Of a stretch of 64,000 nucleotides of DNA, positions 53,078 through 62,477 are shown piece after piece. The stretch spans positions 62,001-126,000 of the forward strand of contig CAIOYD010000025.1 of assembly GCA_903862415.1 (NCBI GenBank), written 5' to 3'. Each line of letters starts with the position of its first letter. The stretch's first letter is position 1. Position numbers and translations under genes: made by a program. The notes beneath the pieces were generated by a model. The model was given only the letters and a program-made list of their open reading frames with translations. It did not search any database and was not told where the DNA came from. Origin of the DNA: an uncultured Oxalobacteraceae bacterium (GTDB lineage Bacteria; Pseudomonadota; Gammaproteobacteria; Burkholderiales; Burkholderiaceae_D).

Positions 53078-54553
53078 ATGCAACCTGTATGTTTCCCCTC
53101 TTATCCTCCTGTTTCACTCAACACTCTTGTGCGCAGTCTCAATGGCACTCACGACCTCAAAACAGACGCCGCCGTTTATTTTGAAACGGACCCTGAAAAG
53201 TGCGTCAAAAAAATGTTGATCGATTTAATTAAAGTCATCGCCTCGGGTGGCTTATATGGCGTGTATGTGATCGGCAAAGGTGTGTACGACATTTGTACCG
53301 TAGATGAAAAAATGCAGGTCAAAGGCGACTCGATGAATAACTTGATTCACAGCCTGAAAACCATGACAGCGTTCGACACAAAAGTGCAATTTTATTTTAA
53401 TAATCAATTATATGAATTAAAGCATGCGATACAGGACATTTATGGCAGTGAGTATACGAATACCGATGAACTGGGGTTGTTTGATGAACATGATCAACTC
53501 GTGCACACTTTTCCCAATCTGAACATTGACGGTCTGAAGCAAAGATTGCCGCTGTATGATTGTTTTTCGGCGGTGGAACAATTACGCGACAGTCTTAGCA
53601 CGCGACTCGACGAGCAAACTCTGGATACATTTCACGACATGCTCATTCCCCGAAGTAACGGTCCCCAATTTCGCAATCCACCTCTGGTACTTGGCAACCA
53701 ACATAACAGCATTGTCCGTCTTGTGTTAGGTGCCATGATGGCTGGCAACCTTAATATAGATCACGTCGGACTGGACTTGCTGGCGCGTGCCATGAAGCAG
53801 GAAAGCGAGCTCATGCAACACGAGGCGTTACAGTCTTCGGATGAGCAAAGTGAGGAAGACGAACCGTTGGTGAGGAAGGAACCCGTGCGACTCAATAACA
53901 TACTGAATCACATGACTTTCTGTGCCGGTTATACCCAGTTTATCAACCTGATCAATTGCGACAATGATGATCCGTGCGCAGATCAGGATCTGAACGACGC
54001 CATTGCTGAAAAATTAATGGCCGTCGGGGCGATATTCGTCAGCAATAACCCCAGACACCTTCAGAAAAAGGGCTATTGTCGTGCCTATTATGATAAAAAA
54101 AACGGCAACCTGTATTTACCCAAGGCTGCAAAAAGAATAGATCTGCGTACATTAAATCTGTTGTCTGAAATGCGAGATAAATTTTGGGAAATATCCACTG
54201 TGCATCATGGATACCTTACGGAATATGGGGTGGCTCCTCAAGGTGCGCGCACCATCACGATACAGCATATTCTTTACGGCCAGTTGATTGAGAAACCGGA
54301 AGATTTCAATCCAACGCAATTAGAAATAGAATGTTTTGTGAATGAGTTAGGTATAACTTTGATGTATAGTCATGGAAGCCAATTTAGCAGATGGGCGTGG
54401 ATAAACAATCTCAATTTTCCAAAACCTAGTCTGACCTATTTTGGTGGCGATAATACCGAAAGTGCTATGGTAATCCAAAACAGATTTGACCAAGAAAGAA
54501 GACTTCGGGAAAGAAGACTTCGGGAAAGAAGTCTGAAATTGAGGGCAGATTAA
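53078..54553 (+). CDS. Unrecognised 491-aa protein, effector candidate
   Basis: A 491-aa soluble protein with no Sec signal and no motif I can assign. The N-terminus (MQPVCFPSYPPVSLNTL) is Pro/Ser-rich. An amphipathic, moderately hydrophobic segment lies at about 47-70 (LIDLIKVIASGGLYGVYVIG), an acidic stretch at about 250-270, and a helical C-terminal tail with two direct RRLRE repeats encoded by a 15-bp tandem DNA repeat (about 54497-54530). Ribosome site AAAGGA. The convergent neighbour is a Sel1/ankyrin-repeat protein, and the A/T-rich, eukaryotic-effector-like setting resembles the 8-16 kb block. Function unknown. Confidence 0.65.
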   Translation: MQPVCFPSYPPVSLNTLVRSLNGTHDLKTDAAVYFETDPEKCVKKMLIDLIKVIASGGLYGVYVIGKGVYDICTVDEKMQVKGDSMNNLIHSLKTMTAFDTKVQFYFNNQLYELKHAIQDIYGSEYTNTDELGLFDEHDQLVHTFPNLNIDGLKQRLPLYDCFSAVEQLRDSLSTRLDEQTLDTFHDMLIPRSNGPQFRNPPLVLGNQHNSIVRLVLGAMMAGNLNIDHVGLDLLARAMKQESELMQHEALQSSDEQSEEDEPLVRKEPVRLNNILNHMTFCAGYTQFINLINCDNDDPCADQDLNDAIAEKLMAVGAIFVSNNPRHLQKKGYCRAYYDKKNGNLYLPKAAKRIDLRTLNLLSEMRDKFWEISTVHHGYLTEYGVAPQGARTITIQHILYGQLIEKPEDFNPTQLEIECFVNELGITLMYSHGSQFSRWAWINNLNFPKPSLTYFGGDNTESAMVIQNRFDQERRLRERRLRERSLKLRAD

Positions 54554-54569
54554 AAATTTATCTGCCCTC
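54541..54569. terminator. Hairpin overlapping the stop codon of the 491-aa gene
   Basis: A 10-bp perfect stem (GAGGGCAGAT / ATCTGCCCTC) with a 9-nt A/T-rich loop straddles the stop codon at 54551-54553, between convergent genes. There is no good U-tract, so terminator function is tentative. Confidence 0.4.
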
Positions 54570-54600
54570 TGTCCTTCCTGCTCTGATATTCCAATTTTCC

Positions 54601-57600
54601 CTACTGTATCGCACAACTGGTAGGCTGTTTTCCCAGTGCGGGTGCGACCTGATCAAATAAGCAGCGGGTATCGACGATTATTCTACACAGGGATTTCGTC
54701 AGATGTTTGAATCTAACAATCAACTCCGGATAACGTGCGTGGTAGTAATCGTAAAAAATATACGAGTCGGTTTTAAAAAGAAACAGGTAAAAGCAGGTGT
54801 GTCCACCTCTCATCCGATAGATTGTGGAACCGGTCTGGTAGGACTTGATGCCTGTCTGATCCACCAGAGTTTGTTGCAAAAGGTAACCCTCACGCATTTG
54901 CTGTTCACTGACTTTCAGACACGCCGCCATTTTTTGTAACACTTGTTCGTGACTGGGTAATGGATCAGACCATGTTTCCTCTCCTGCACTCAGGGACAAC
55001 AGGTTTGCCTGCTGTACTATCTCGCCCGGTTGCACAGGGCTGGGTAATGGTTCGGACGACGCCACGGTTCCTCCCCTCAGTGGTAATTCTTTCGCCTGCT
55101 GCTGCTGTTCGTCCTGGTCAGGAATATGTTGTCGATGTGTTTTAATAATCAAGGTTTTTTCTTCATCGCGTAGCTGGGAAAGGGTGACTTTGCCCAGACG
55201 ATATAATTCACCGACATAATAATTTTTCACCGTGCAATTATCCACACGTTGCGCCCGGCAAGCAGGAAATTGGTATTGATCGATCTGTAACTGGTCGTGT
55301 GGCAGATAAATCAGTGGCAAGGCATTTTCAGGCTCCTTTATTCTGGCATTGAATAATCCCAGCACATAATCGTTGAGCTGTGCTACTTGATTCATCGGGA
55401 TGACTTGCGCCAGATAGGGGTAATATTTAACTTCAACGCTGTTATCCGTGTTTTGCTCACTTCTCCGGTGTCTGTTGGCAATGTCGGGCAACCATAAATT
55501 ATCTATCCGGATCAAAAGTTCATCACCCCGACGATGAAACGCCACATAAATGCAGTGGCCAGAGGTGACTTCATCTGTTTTGGAATCTCTGTTCTGATAA
55601 CCGGTGCGATACAGCACTTCTTCGCCATCTTGCAATTGCCCGAGGTGGGCAATCTGGTTAGTCACTACGGCCTGTTTGATGGCGGATTTGGTAACTTCAG
55701 GCAGCTTTTCCGGTAAGGTGCTGGCATAATCAGACAACTCTTCCCATTTATACAGTTCCGTAGCCACGCGAATTTCACTGGTGAGCAGGCGGATCAGCTC
55801 GTGCGGCTCAATCTCTTCCAGGCTCAGCTGGCCGTGATGCAATTGCATGATGAACTGTAGATAATGGAAAATTTTGATAGCGCAAACGTCATTGGGCGTC
55901 ATACCCTCTAACACTTCATCGCCTCCTTTCATAGACAATAAATGCGCCAGATAGGTGCGTTTAACTTTTAATAATTTCATTGCAATATTGGCCACACCAA
56001 CCAACAAACCCACAGCATGATTGATCAAAACCAGATTGGCTTTGGCATGCTGTTTTTCAGGAAGATAGCCTTGCAGGCAATCGTTGATAATGGCTTCAAT
56101 ACGTTCGCGGCTGACCCGGGGGCGATGGGCGAGTAACAGCAACGCAAGTTCCGGATCCATATTATAAAAGACAGTGAAATAATTGCGGTCGACCAGTTCC
56201 AGATTGGCTCCCTGCTGCAACAATTTTTCAGTCGTCGTCAGATTGTTTTGATGCGCCGAATACATCAGTAGCGTGGCTTCCTTGCGGCTATAACGCTCGT
56301 TGATGTCGTTACTCTGTATCCATTGATCGAACTCAGCCATTTTGCCGGGTTTATTTTTGATGGCTTGCACTAACTCAAACGGCATCAACGCCGGATAGTC
56401 ACGCGAGTTGGCATCCGCCTGTTCCAGTTGCTGTGGCGTCACCAAATCACAGGCATAGAGTGAATTCAACAGTTGTGTTGCCTGCTCTATACCCGCCAGG
56501 CTGGCCAGTTGGAAATGATAAGCGGCGCGGAGAAAATCTTGTTGCACGCCGTTACCGTAGAGATAACACGTACCCAGGTGAAGGATGGCCGCGGCATCTC
56601 CCAGATTGACGGCTTCTTGAAACAGTCCTGCTGCCCTGCTGACATCTTTGGCCACACCGGTGCCCGTCAGCGCACAGCAACCCAGTTTATCTTTGGCAGC
56701 AGCCGATCCCAGCTCCGCCGCCTGTTGAAACAGCGTGACGGCGCTGTTGGTATTTTTTGGCACGCCTGTGCCTTCCAGATAACAGGTGCCCAGATGGACC
56801 ATGGCGTCGGCACTGCCCAGAGCGGTGGCTTGTTGAAACAGACTTACCGCTTCTTCCTCCTCTTTGTTCACGCCGGCACCTGTTAAATAACACTTGCCCA
56901 GAGCCACCCTGGCTTCGATACATCCTTGTTGCGAGGCCTTTTGGTAGAGTTCTGCTGCCCTTCTTTGATTTTTTTTCACCACCTGACCGGAAAAATAACA
57001 CCGGCCCAGATGAAAGCAGGCCTGAATGTCTCCCCTGTCCTCCGCCTGTTGATATAGGGCGACCGCCCGCCCGATATCGTTGGGGACGCCTCGACCATGT
57101 TCAGAGCACAAGCCCAGATGGGTGAGGGCGCGGGCACATCCCAGATCCGCTGCCTCTTGATAAAGTGCAACTGCCTGTAAGATATCGCTGTTCACGCCAC
57201 GGCCGTGTTCAAAACACAAGCCCAGGTTAGCCATGGCCGCCGCATTTCCCTGCGCGACGGCCTGTTGATACAGTGTGACGGCCATCGCGTCATCGTTGAT
57301 CACGCCGGTGCCATAGTCATAGCACAAACCCAGATTCACCATGGCTGTGATGTCGCCATAATCTGCCGCCTGTTCCAACTGTGCCAGCGCCAACTGTACG
57401 GCATTCTTCTTCTCGGGGGTATCTGCCAATGGACCAGACAGTTCACGTAAATATTCAGGTTTAAATTCGTTCACATTATTAAACGCTACCGCAATAAAAA
57501 TGCGGCAGCACTGTAACAATTCCGGATTGGCCACCAAAGCACTCAGATGCGGATCCCATACCCTGGTCAAGCGATCATAAAACCCCTGCGCCAGCTGGCT

Positions 57601-57837
57601 TGGCGCATGGTAAGCCACCGGGAAATGTCTGACGACGCGAGCTTCGAGTTCGGCAAAAATCTGTTGGCACTGGCTGGCAAAATCGGCCCGCTCTGCTTCG
57701 GACAGATCGACACTGTGTTGCTCTATATAGTGATGAATTTGGGTGGTGAGTTTTTCTAACGGGGATAAGCTGGCCATTTGTTGGTTAAAAGAGAAAATCG
57801 GTTGGCTAACCGGACGCATTGTTGCTACGGGGTACAT
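54601..57837 (-). CDS. Large Sel1-repeat and ankyrin-repeat protein, effector candidate
   Basis: A 1078-aa protein. Residues about 165-453 contain eight consecutive 36-residue Sel1-like repeats of the form A-NLGLCY--G-GV--D---A--LYQQAA--G, each with a conserved Cys. At about 515-560 an ankyrin-like unit follows (EATLLMYSAHQNNLTTTEKL then LQQGANLELVDRN). The C-terminal 500 residues are unrecognised; a long region around 890-960 is Gln/Glu/Pro-rich. There is no Sec signal. Sel1 and ankyrin repeats are protein-interaction modules common in host-directed effectors but also in housekeeping proteins. I chose the ATG at 57837 (GAAGGA upstream); a TTG 12 codons earlier is less likely. Confidence 0.85.
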   Translation of the reverse strand: MYPVATMRPVSQPIFSFNQQMASLSPLEKLTTQIHHYIEQHSVDLSEAERADFASQCQQIFAELEARVVRHFPVAYHAPSQLAQGFYDRLTRVWDPHLSALVANPELLQCCRIFIAVAFNNVNEFKPEYLRELSGPLADTPEKKNAVQLALAQLEQAADYGDITAMVNLGLCYDYGTGVINDDAMAVTLYQQAVAQGNAAAMANLGLCFEHGRGVNSDILQAVALYQEAADLGCARALTHLGLCSEHGRGVPNDIGRAVALYQQAEDRGDIQACFHLGRCYFSGQVVKKNQRRAAELYQKASQQGCIEARVALGKCYLTGAGVNKEEEEAVSLFQQATALGSADAMVHLGTCYLEGTGVPKNTNSAVTLFQQAAELGSAAAKDKLGCCALTGTGVAKDVSRAAGLFQEAVNLGDAAAILHLGTCYLYGNGVQQDFLRAAYHFQLASLAGIEQATQLLNSLYACDLVTPQQLEQADANSRDYPALMPFELVQAIKNKPGKMAEFDQWIQSNDINERYSRKEATLLMYSAHQNNLTTTEKLLQQGANLELVDRNYFTVFYNMDPELALLLLAHRPRVSRERIEAIINDCLQGYLPEKQHAKANLVLINHAVGLLVGVANIAMKLLKVKRTYLAHLLSMKGGDEVLEGMTPNDVCAIKIFHYLQFIMQLHHGQLSLEEIEPHELIRLLTSEIRVATELYKWEELSDYASTLPEKLPEVTKSAIKQAVVTNQIAHLGQLQDGEEVLYRTGYQNRDSKTDEVTSGHCIYVAFHRRGDELLIRIDNLWLPDIANRHRRSEQNTDNSVEVKYYPYLAQVIPMNQVAQLNDYVLGLFNARIKEPENALPLIYLPHDQLQIDQYQFPACRAQRVDNCTVKNYYVGELYRLGKVTLSQLRDEEKTLIIKTHRQHIPDQDEQQQQAKELPLRGGTVASSEPLPSPVQPGEIVQQANLLSLSAGEETWSDPLPSHEQVLQKMAACLKVSEQQMREGYLLQQTLVDQTGIKSYQTGSTIYRMRGGHTCFYLFLFKTDSYIFYDYYHARYPELIVRFKHLTKSLCRIIVDTRCLFDQVAPALGKQPTSCAIQ

Positions 57838-58081
57838 GATTGAATGTCCTTCAATGGAAATAAATTGGATCAAAAATGACTACACAGAGAGTCAGAGACT
57901 GTTTTGAGTATCTGTGGATTCAGAGTACAAATTGACAACACAGTTCCATCATGTGGTCAATTTTTCGAGGGGTATTGGAGGGATCTTTGAGGAACATCAA
58001 ACAACATTATTCCTGCAGAGATTGCAGGTTTTATTGATTAGCGGCATAGCGTTGGGCCGTAGACCCAAGCAACAGCGCCGC

Positions 58082-58837
58082 TTATTTAGGCAGCACCAAC
58101 TGATCAATAGCGCTGTTGAGTTTTTTCAGCACACTGTCCGGCACCGACTGGCTGCAGATTATGTAACGGTATTCACGGTAGGACACATCAGAAAAATAAA
58201 TCGTCTTGTAATCATTTCTGGATAATTCTGCCTCGTTCAGAATGGCATCAATTTCTTCCTGCGTCAGCAGCAACAGATTGGCCCTGGCACCACGCAGTTT
58301 TCTGGCGAATTGCAAAAAGGTCCCGGACGACCATTCCACCCGGCTGGCAGGTAAATCTCTGACCAGCTGATCCAGGTATTCTCCATACACGAGCGAATGA
58401 TTGACCAGCAAATGGATGTCCGGACGGCCCAGTAATTCTCTGGCCGAGACATTTGCCGGCACCTTCAGACTGGCATGACTGAAGCCGACGATAGGTTTAT
58501 CGAGATAAATAGGATGTGAATATTTTCCAAAAGCTTCCCGCTCCGGCTTGCGGTACCAACCTGGGGTGCAGGCTGGTGCGGCGTCTTCTTCTATGGTTTT
58601 TAACACCCGGTTCAACGGCAACAGGGTCCAGTTCACCGCTATTCCGGCAGCCTGAAATGCCTGTTTGCTGATATCGACGATGAAACCGGCAGGCTTGCCA
58701 TTGGGCGCCTGATATTCAAACGGATTGCGTTCGTAATAATACACAGTGAGCGGTGCTGTTTCTTGCGCCCACAGACCAACACTCTGGATGCAGAGAAGCA
58801 AAAATAACGCCGACGAATGAATGCGGGCTGTCTTCAT
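58082..58837 (-). CDS. Periplasmic solute-binding protein, family 3-like
   Basis: A 251-aa protein with a signal peptide (ALFLLLCIQSVGLWAQ) and the type 3 solute-binding fold: LTVYYYERNPFEYQAPNGKP, AGFIVDISKQAFQAAG and SYREYRYIICSQSVPDSVL near the end. No transport genes are nearby, so it may be an orphan binding protein or feed the nearby 7TM histidine kinase. The ligand is not known. A 244-bp gap on its 3' side contains a small hairpin (TTGGG/CCCAA, 58054-58070) and no gene. Confidence 0.8.
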   Translation of the reverse strand: MKTARIHSSALFLLLCIQSVGLWAQETAPLTVYYYERNPFEYQAPNGKPAGFIVDISKQAFQAAGIAVNWTLLPLNRVLKTIEEDAAPACTPGWYRKPEREAFGKYSHPIYLDKPIVGFSHASLKVPANVSARELLGRPDIHLLVNHSLVYGEYLDQLVRDLPASRVEWSSGTFLQFARKLRGARANLLLLTQEEIDAILNEAELSRNDYKTIYFSDVSYREYRYIICSQSVPDSVLKKLNSAIDQLVLPK

Positions 58838-58931
58838 TGTTGTTATCAGCTTGCCGGAACTTTGCCGGCAGCAGCAGTTAATTTCAGGTTGATTGCAGAG
58901 CCGTCGCTTGCCGTCTCGTCAGGGCTTCAGT

Positions 58932-59210
58932 TCAAACGGTACGACTCAAGGTAACCGATTTCCCCCAGCCAGCATAACTGGCCAGGTGCACATCTTCGTT
59001 ATCAATAGTCACTGTCGGAAGCGGGCTGAACCAGTGACCTTTCAGTCTGACTGCCACATCAATGCCGACATCGTTGCTAACCATAAAACAGCCGTGTTCA
59101 GCTCGGATGCGCACACCATTGAGAATCACTTGGGATGAAAAAAATACTCCGGCAGTCCGGATAACCAGTAATTGGGTTTTGAAGTCGCGGTGAAAAACGG
59201 TGATATCCAT
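58932..59210 (-). CDS. Hypothetical protein, 92 aa
   Basis: Not recognised. Predominantly beta-strand-like (FKTQLLVIRTAGVFFSSQVI, then GIDVAVRLKGHWFSPL and PTVTIDNEDVHLASY), with no signal peptide or membrane segment. It follows the 75-aa frame by 63 nt on the same strand and may share a transcript with it. The ribosome site is weak (CGAGA). It could be spurious, although codon choice looks ordinary. Confidence 0.5.
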   Translation of the reverse strand: MDITVFHRDFKTQLLVIRTAGVFFSSQVILNGVRIRAEHGCFMVSNDVGIDVAVRLKGHWFSPLPTVTIDNEDVHLASYAGWGKSVTLSRTV

Positions 59211-59273
59211 TAAATTCTCGGCTTATAGTAAGTTGATTTGTTCAGATGACTTCACTGCGTATGACAACCTGTC

Positions 59274-59501
59274 TTAATCAATTCTAGTCGCTAATTTTAA
59301 AAAGTCACCCCCAATCATGGTCAATAATTTTTCACTTTCGTCCGCTCTGAGAACAATTTCCTGAGTACGCCAGCGCAGCCCGACTACCTGATACACGCTC
59401 GGGTCATCTTCAATCCGAAAATTCTTACCCAACAGGCTGGGAATCACAATGGCGGTCGAATCCAGGATATCGGCAATTTTGCGATGTTTTTTCTTAATCA
59501 T
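59274..59501 (-). CDS. Hypothetical protein, 75 aa
   Basis: Not recognised. A basic N-terminus (MIKKKHRKIADILDSTAIVI) is followed by strand-like segments (VYQVVGLRWRTQEIVLRADE) and a short C-terminal helix. No membrane segment. The ribosome site is poor. It lies between a histidine kinase gene and a second small frame, on the same strand as both. Size and composition suggest a small regulator or the immunity-like partner of a pair, but there is no positive evidence for either. Confidence 0.5.
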   Translation of the reverse strand: MIKKKHRKIADILDSTAIVIPSLLGKNFRIEDDPSVYQVVGLRWRTQEIVLRADESEKLLTMIGGDFLKLATRID

Positions 59502-59613
59502 CAGCGTCTCGTTTCAAGAAAAAAGTGGCTTAGAAGGATACTTTTTTGATCATCAGCGGCGTTGACATATCACCACCATATTTTTGAGCATACAGAGTCA
59601 GGCAGCACTGAGC

Positions 59614-59633
59614 AATGCCCTAAATAGGGCATT
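59614..59633. terminator. Small stem-loop after the histidine kinase gene
   Basis: An 8-bp stem (AATGCCCT / AGGGCATT) with a 4-nt loop lies in the 59502-59701 gap downstream of the histidine kinase stop. It lacks a strong U-tract on the minus strand, so its role is uncertain. Confidence 0.35.
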
Positions 59634-59701
59634 TTCAAGAGGATTTGTGGGTTTTTTGTCACACTCCGCTGCCAAACTTTATCAGGCAGCAAACGTGCGG
59701 A

Positions 59702-61537
59702 TTAAAGCGCCAGATCCAGACAGACTTCCGTGCCGGGCAAGAGCTGTTTGAATTGAATTACGGCGCCAATTTTTTGTGCCCTCAGGCGCATATTATTCAC
59801 CCCCCGGCCTTTGGGTTTGGTCGCTTCCTCAAAGCCGATGCCGTCATCCACAATTCGGATGCACAGCGATTGCGGACAAAAGCGCAATTCCACCAGCACG
59901 TTTTTTGCCTGCGCATGCTTGAGGGTATTCGCCAACGCTTCCTGGACGATGCGCAACACCTGCAGACCCACGTCGGGCTCCAGTTCGAGTGCCTCCGGGA
60001 TCGCCTGATTGCGCCATTCGAAACCGATTCCGAGCGCACGGAAGCGTGACTCCATCCGAAACCGGAAGTTACCCAGCACCGGCAGCAAATCCCTGTTCGC
60101 CGGTGACGTCGAATCAATCACCAGACGCATATCATCGAGACATTCCTGTAACAGTGTGACCATGGTTTGTTGCGGCAATTCCGAACTTTGCGCCAGCATT
60201 AGTGTAGTCAGCAATTGTGAGCCTACGCCATCGTGCATATCCTGTATGATGCGCTCGCGCTCTTCGGTCGCGGCATGGGCGCGCTCGAGCTTGCTGAGCT
60301 GGACATAACTTTGTCTGAGCTGAGATTCCTTCTTGTTCACACGCAGCTCAAGCTGCTCGTTGATATTTTCCACCAGTGCGAGCGAATCCAGAAACCGGTC
60401 CAGTAAAATCCCGATCATGACCAGTAAAAATGCCGGAATACCCAAATGCATGAGATATATTTCCGGCCAGCTGACCCAGTTTTCCTGCACTGCCAGATCA
60501 TGCACTGTCAAACCCAAAGCAAACATCACCGCCAGTCCCATGGCCAGCGCATTATGGGTGCGCTGCCTGGCGGCATACACCATCAGATGTGTGATGGCAT
60601 ACAGATTCAGAGGAACAAAACCAGTGAGCCAGTACGCTTCAATAAAATGGCGTGAAGACATGCCAAAGACCATAAAGACACCCGAGCCAATAAGCCAGTA
60701 AGAGATCAGAAAGCGGCTGTACCACGGCTGCGGGCGCTGACAAAAACTGAGCATAAATAGGGAAATAAAAACCACAAACCCGGCGGTGGCAAAGTAATAC
60801 CCCAGACGCCACCACAACAGAATATCTGTCGAGATGACCGGCGTTCTCAGCAGGTAGGTGCGCACACCCCAAAACACCACGCACAGTCCAAATAAACCAT
60901 AAATGGTTTCCTGCGGCCGTCTGACCCAGATGATTAAAATCAGGATGCCGGCAATCAGACACAGTGCCGCTGAAATATCAGCAGTGGTATCTTCCCAAAA
61001 AATGAGCTGATCAAACATGCCTCGCTGAATTTTTTCCGGGCCGATGGTGATGGCACCAAAGCTGGTAAACGGATCGCGGATGGCAAATTTCACTTCAATT
61101 TCATTTTGACCGACATGCAAAACCGCTGGCGGTATCATCCACAATTGCGGCAGATACCAGCGTACCTGCAACTGTTCATTGGACGAAGGTATTTCGCCTA
61201 TCATGACGCCGTTGACATACACTTCACCACCGCTGATGATCTGTTCAAACAAAACCCATTGCGGTTGAGTCGCCTGATCGGTTATAAAGCCGGCCTTGTA
61301 CCAGTAACCCACCAGTTCGCGGGTCGTCGGTTTTAGATGGTGATGCGGCAGCGCGATAGGTGTCCAGCCGGCACTTGCCATGGGCAACGTGGCCGAGTCG
61401 GAAATAATGAATTCTGCACCGTTGATGTGAATGACGGCCGGCACGGCAGCCTGTACCGAACCGAGCAATAACCATAAAAGCAATCCTGCCAGCCAGTTCA
61501 ACCTAAACACAAAGTATGCCCAGCTTGGTGGCTTCAT
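59702..61537 (-). CDS. Sensor histidine kinase with extracytoplasmic lectin-like and 7TM domains
   Basis: A 611-aa membrane kinase. Signal/anchor at 15-31, a periplasmic jelly-roll-like domain (about 35-175, with WVLFEQIISGGEVYVNG and VGQNEIEVKFAI), seven membrane segments (about 187-382, 7TMR-DISM-like), a coiled coil, then a HisKA_3 helix with phospho-acceptor His435 (ERIIQDMHDGVGSQL), an HATPase with N-box EALANTLKHA and G1 DDGIGFE. The periplasmic part suggests sensing of a carbohydrate or other ligand. It overlaps the response regulator gene by 35 nt, forming a clear two-component pair. Confidence 0.9.
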   Translation of the reverse strand: MKPPSWAYFVFRLNWLAGLLLWLLLGSVQAAVPAVIHINGAEFIISDSATLPMASAGWTPIALPHHHLKPTTRELVGYWYKAGFITDQATQPQWVLFEQIISGGEVYVNGVMIGEIPSSNEQLQVRWYLPQLWMIPPAVLHVGQNEIEVKFAIRDPFTSFGAITIGPEKIQRGMFDQLIFWEDTTADISAALCLIAGILILIIWVRRPQETIYGLFGLCVVFWGVRTYLLRTPVISTDILLWWRLGYYFATAGFVVFISLFMLSFCQRPQPWYSRFLISYWLIGSGVFMVFGMSSRHFIEAYWLTGFVPLNLYAITHLMVYAARQRTHNALAMGLAVMFALGLTVHDLAVQENWVSWPEIYLMHLGIPAFLLVMIGILLDRFLDSLALVENINEQLELRVNKKESQLRQSYVQLSKLERAHAATEERERIIQDMHDGVGSQLLTTLMLAQSSELPQQTMVTLLQECLDDMRLVIDSTSPANRDLLPVLGNFRFRMESRFRALGIGFEWRNQAIPEALELEPDVGLQVLRIVQEALANTLKHAQAKNVLVELRFCPQSLCIRIVDDGIGFEEATKPKGRGVNNMRLRAQKIGAVIQFKQLLPGTEVCLDLAL

Positions 61538-62168
61538 ACACGGCTTCGCCGCGTGAATGTACCGCCAGAATATGGTAAATTTTTTTCACGTGTCTGGCCA
61601 CGGTATGCGATGAAATATGGTATTTCACGGCAATTTCCTTAAAACTCAAGCCTTTAGACAAGCCGTGCAACACCTGAAACTCACGTTCGGACAGAGCATT
61701 TGAGGTGCGCACCAGCGGCAGCGCGTTCGCAGAAACAGTGGCCACCGCTGGCTGGAATTTTTGCAATATTCTCCTGGCAATTAAGGGGCTGATGGGTGAC
61801 CCCCCATCGCGCAGAGTACGGATACAATCAAGAATATCCAGACTGGAACTGTCTTTGAGAATATAACCGGTAGCACCGGCTTCGATGCTCTGGATGACAT
61901 GGGCATCGTCGGCAAACATGGTAATGACCATGACATCGCAATCCGGATATGTTTGTACCGCATGCCGGATCAATTCAATGCCGTTAATATCAGGCAGGCC
62001 CAGATCGACCAGATAGGCATCGGCACGCACCTGGTTAATGAGGGTGATGCCATCGCAACCATTGATGGCGGACCCGACAAATTCAAAGCTGCTGTCGGAT
62101 TCAATTACTTGGCGAAACCGGTTCAAAAAATCGGCATTATCTTCAATAATAGCTACTGTGGTGCTCAT
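61503..62168 (-). CDS. NarL/FixJ-family response regulator
   Basis: A 221-aa regulator. The receiver domain has acidic residues in VAIIEDNADF, phospho-acceptor Asp55 in AYLVDLGLPD, and Lys in YILKDSS. The C-terminal LuxR-type helix-turn-helix follows (ALSEREFQVLHGLSKGLSFK, then EIAVKYHISSHTVARHVKKI). Its gene lies upstream of, and overlaps, the histidine kinase gene. The target genes are unknown; the adjacent solute-binding protein and small genes are candidates. Confidence 0.92.
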   Translation of the reverse strand: MSTTVAIIEDNADFLNRFRQVIESDSSFEFVGSAINGCDGITLINQVRADAYLVDLGLPDINGIELIRHAVQTYPDCDVMVITMFADDAHVIQSIEAGATGYILKDSSSLDILDCIRTLRDGGSPISPLIARRILQKFQPAVATVSANALPLVRTSNALSEREFQVLHGLSKGLSFKEIAVKYHISSHTVARHVKKIYHILAVHSRGEAVYEATKLGILCV

Positions 62169-62231
62169 AGTTCTGTATTTCCTGTTGACCGGGTGTTGAG
62201 GTATTCAATCGCATTGGTATGCGGTTTTAAG

Positions 62232-62477
62232 TTAGTCACCAGTGTCCGCTAAGTCACTTTCCATCCCAGGTTCTTCCGGACGGTATTCCAACAAATCGCC
62301 TGGCTGGCAATTGAGCCGTTCACAGATTTTTCCCAAGGTATCAAAGCGTACCCCCTTTACCTTTCCTGATTTCAGCAACGACAGATTTTGTTCGGTGATG
62401 TCGATAAACTTTGCCAGCTCTTTGGATTTCACTTTATTCTTAGCCAGCATGACATCCAGATTAATAAAGATAGGCAT
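62232..62477 (-). CDS. Small XRE-type HTH regulator, YozG-like
   Basis: An 81-aa single-domain helix-turn-helix protein. MPIFINLDVMLAKNKVKSKE introduces the HTH, with LAKFIDITEQNLSLLKSGK as the recognition region and RFDTLGKICERLNCQPGDLL as the closing helices, the usual Cro/C1-type YozG pattern. An acidic tail follows. It is 63 bp upstream of the two-component genes on the same strand and may be co-transcribed with them or act alone. Confidence 0.85.
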   Translation of the reverse strand: MPIFINLDVMLAKNKVKSKELAKFIDITEQNLSLLKSGKVKGVRFDTLGKICERLNCQPGDLLEYRPEEPGMESDLADTGD

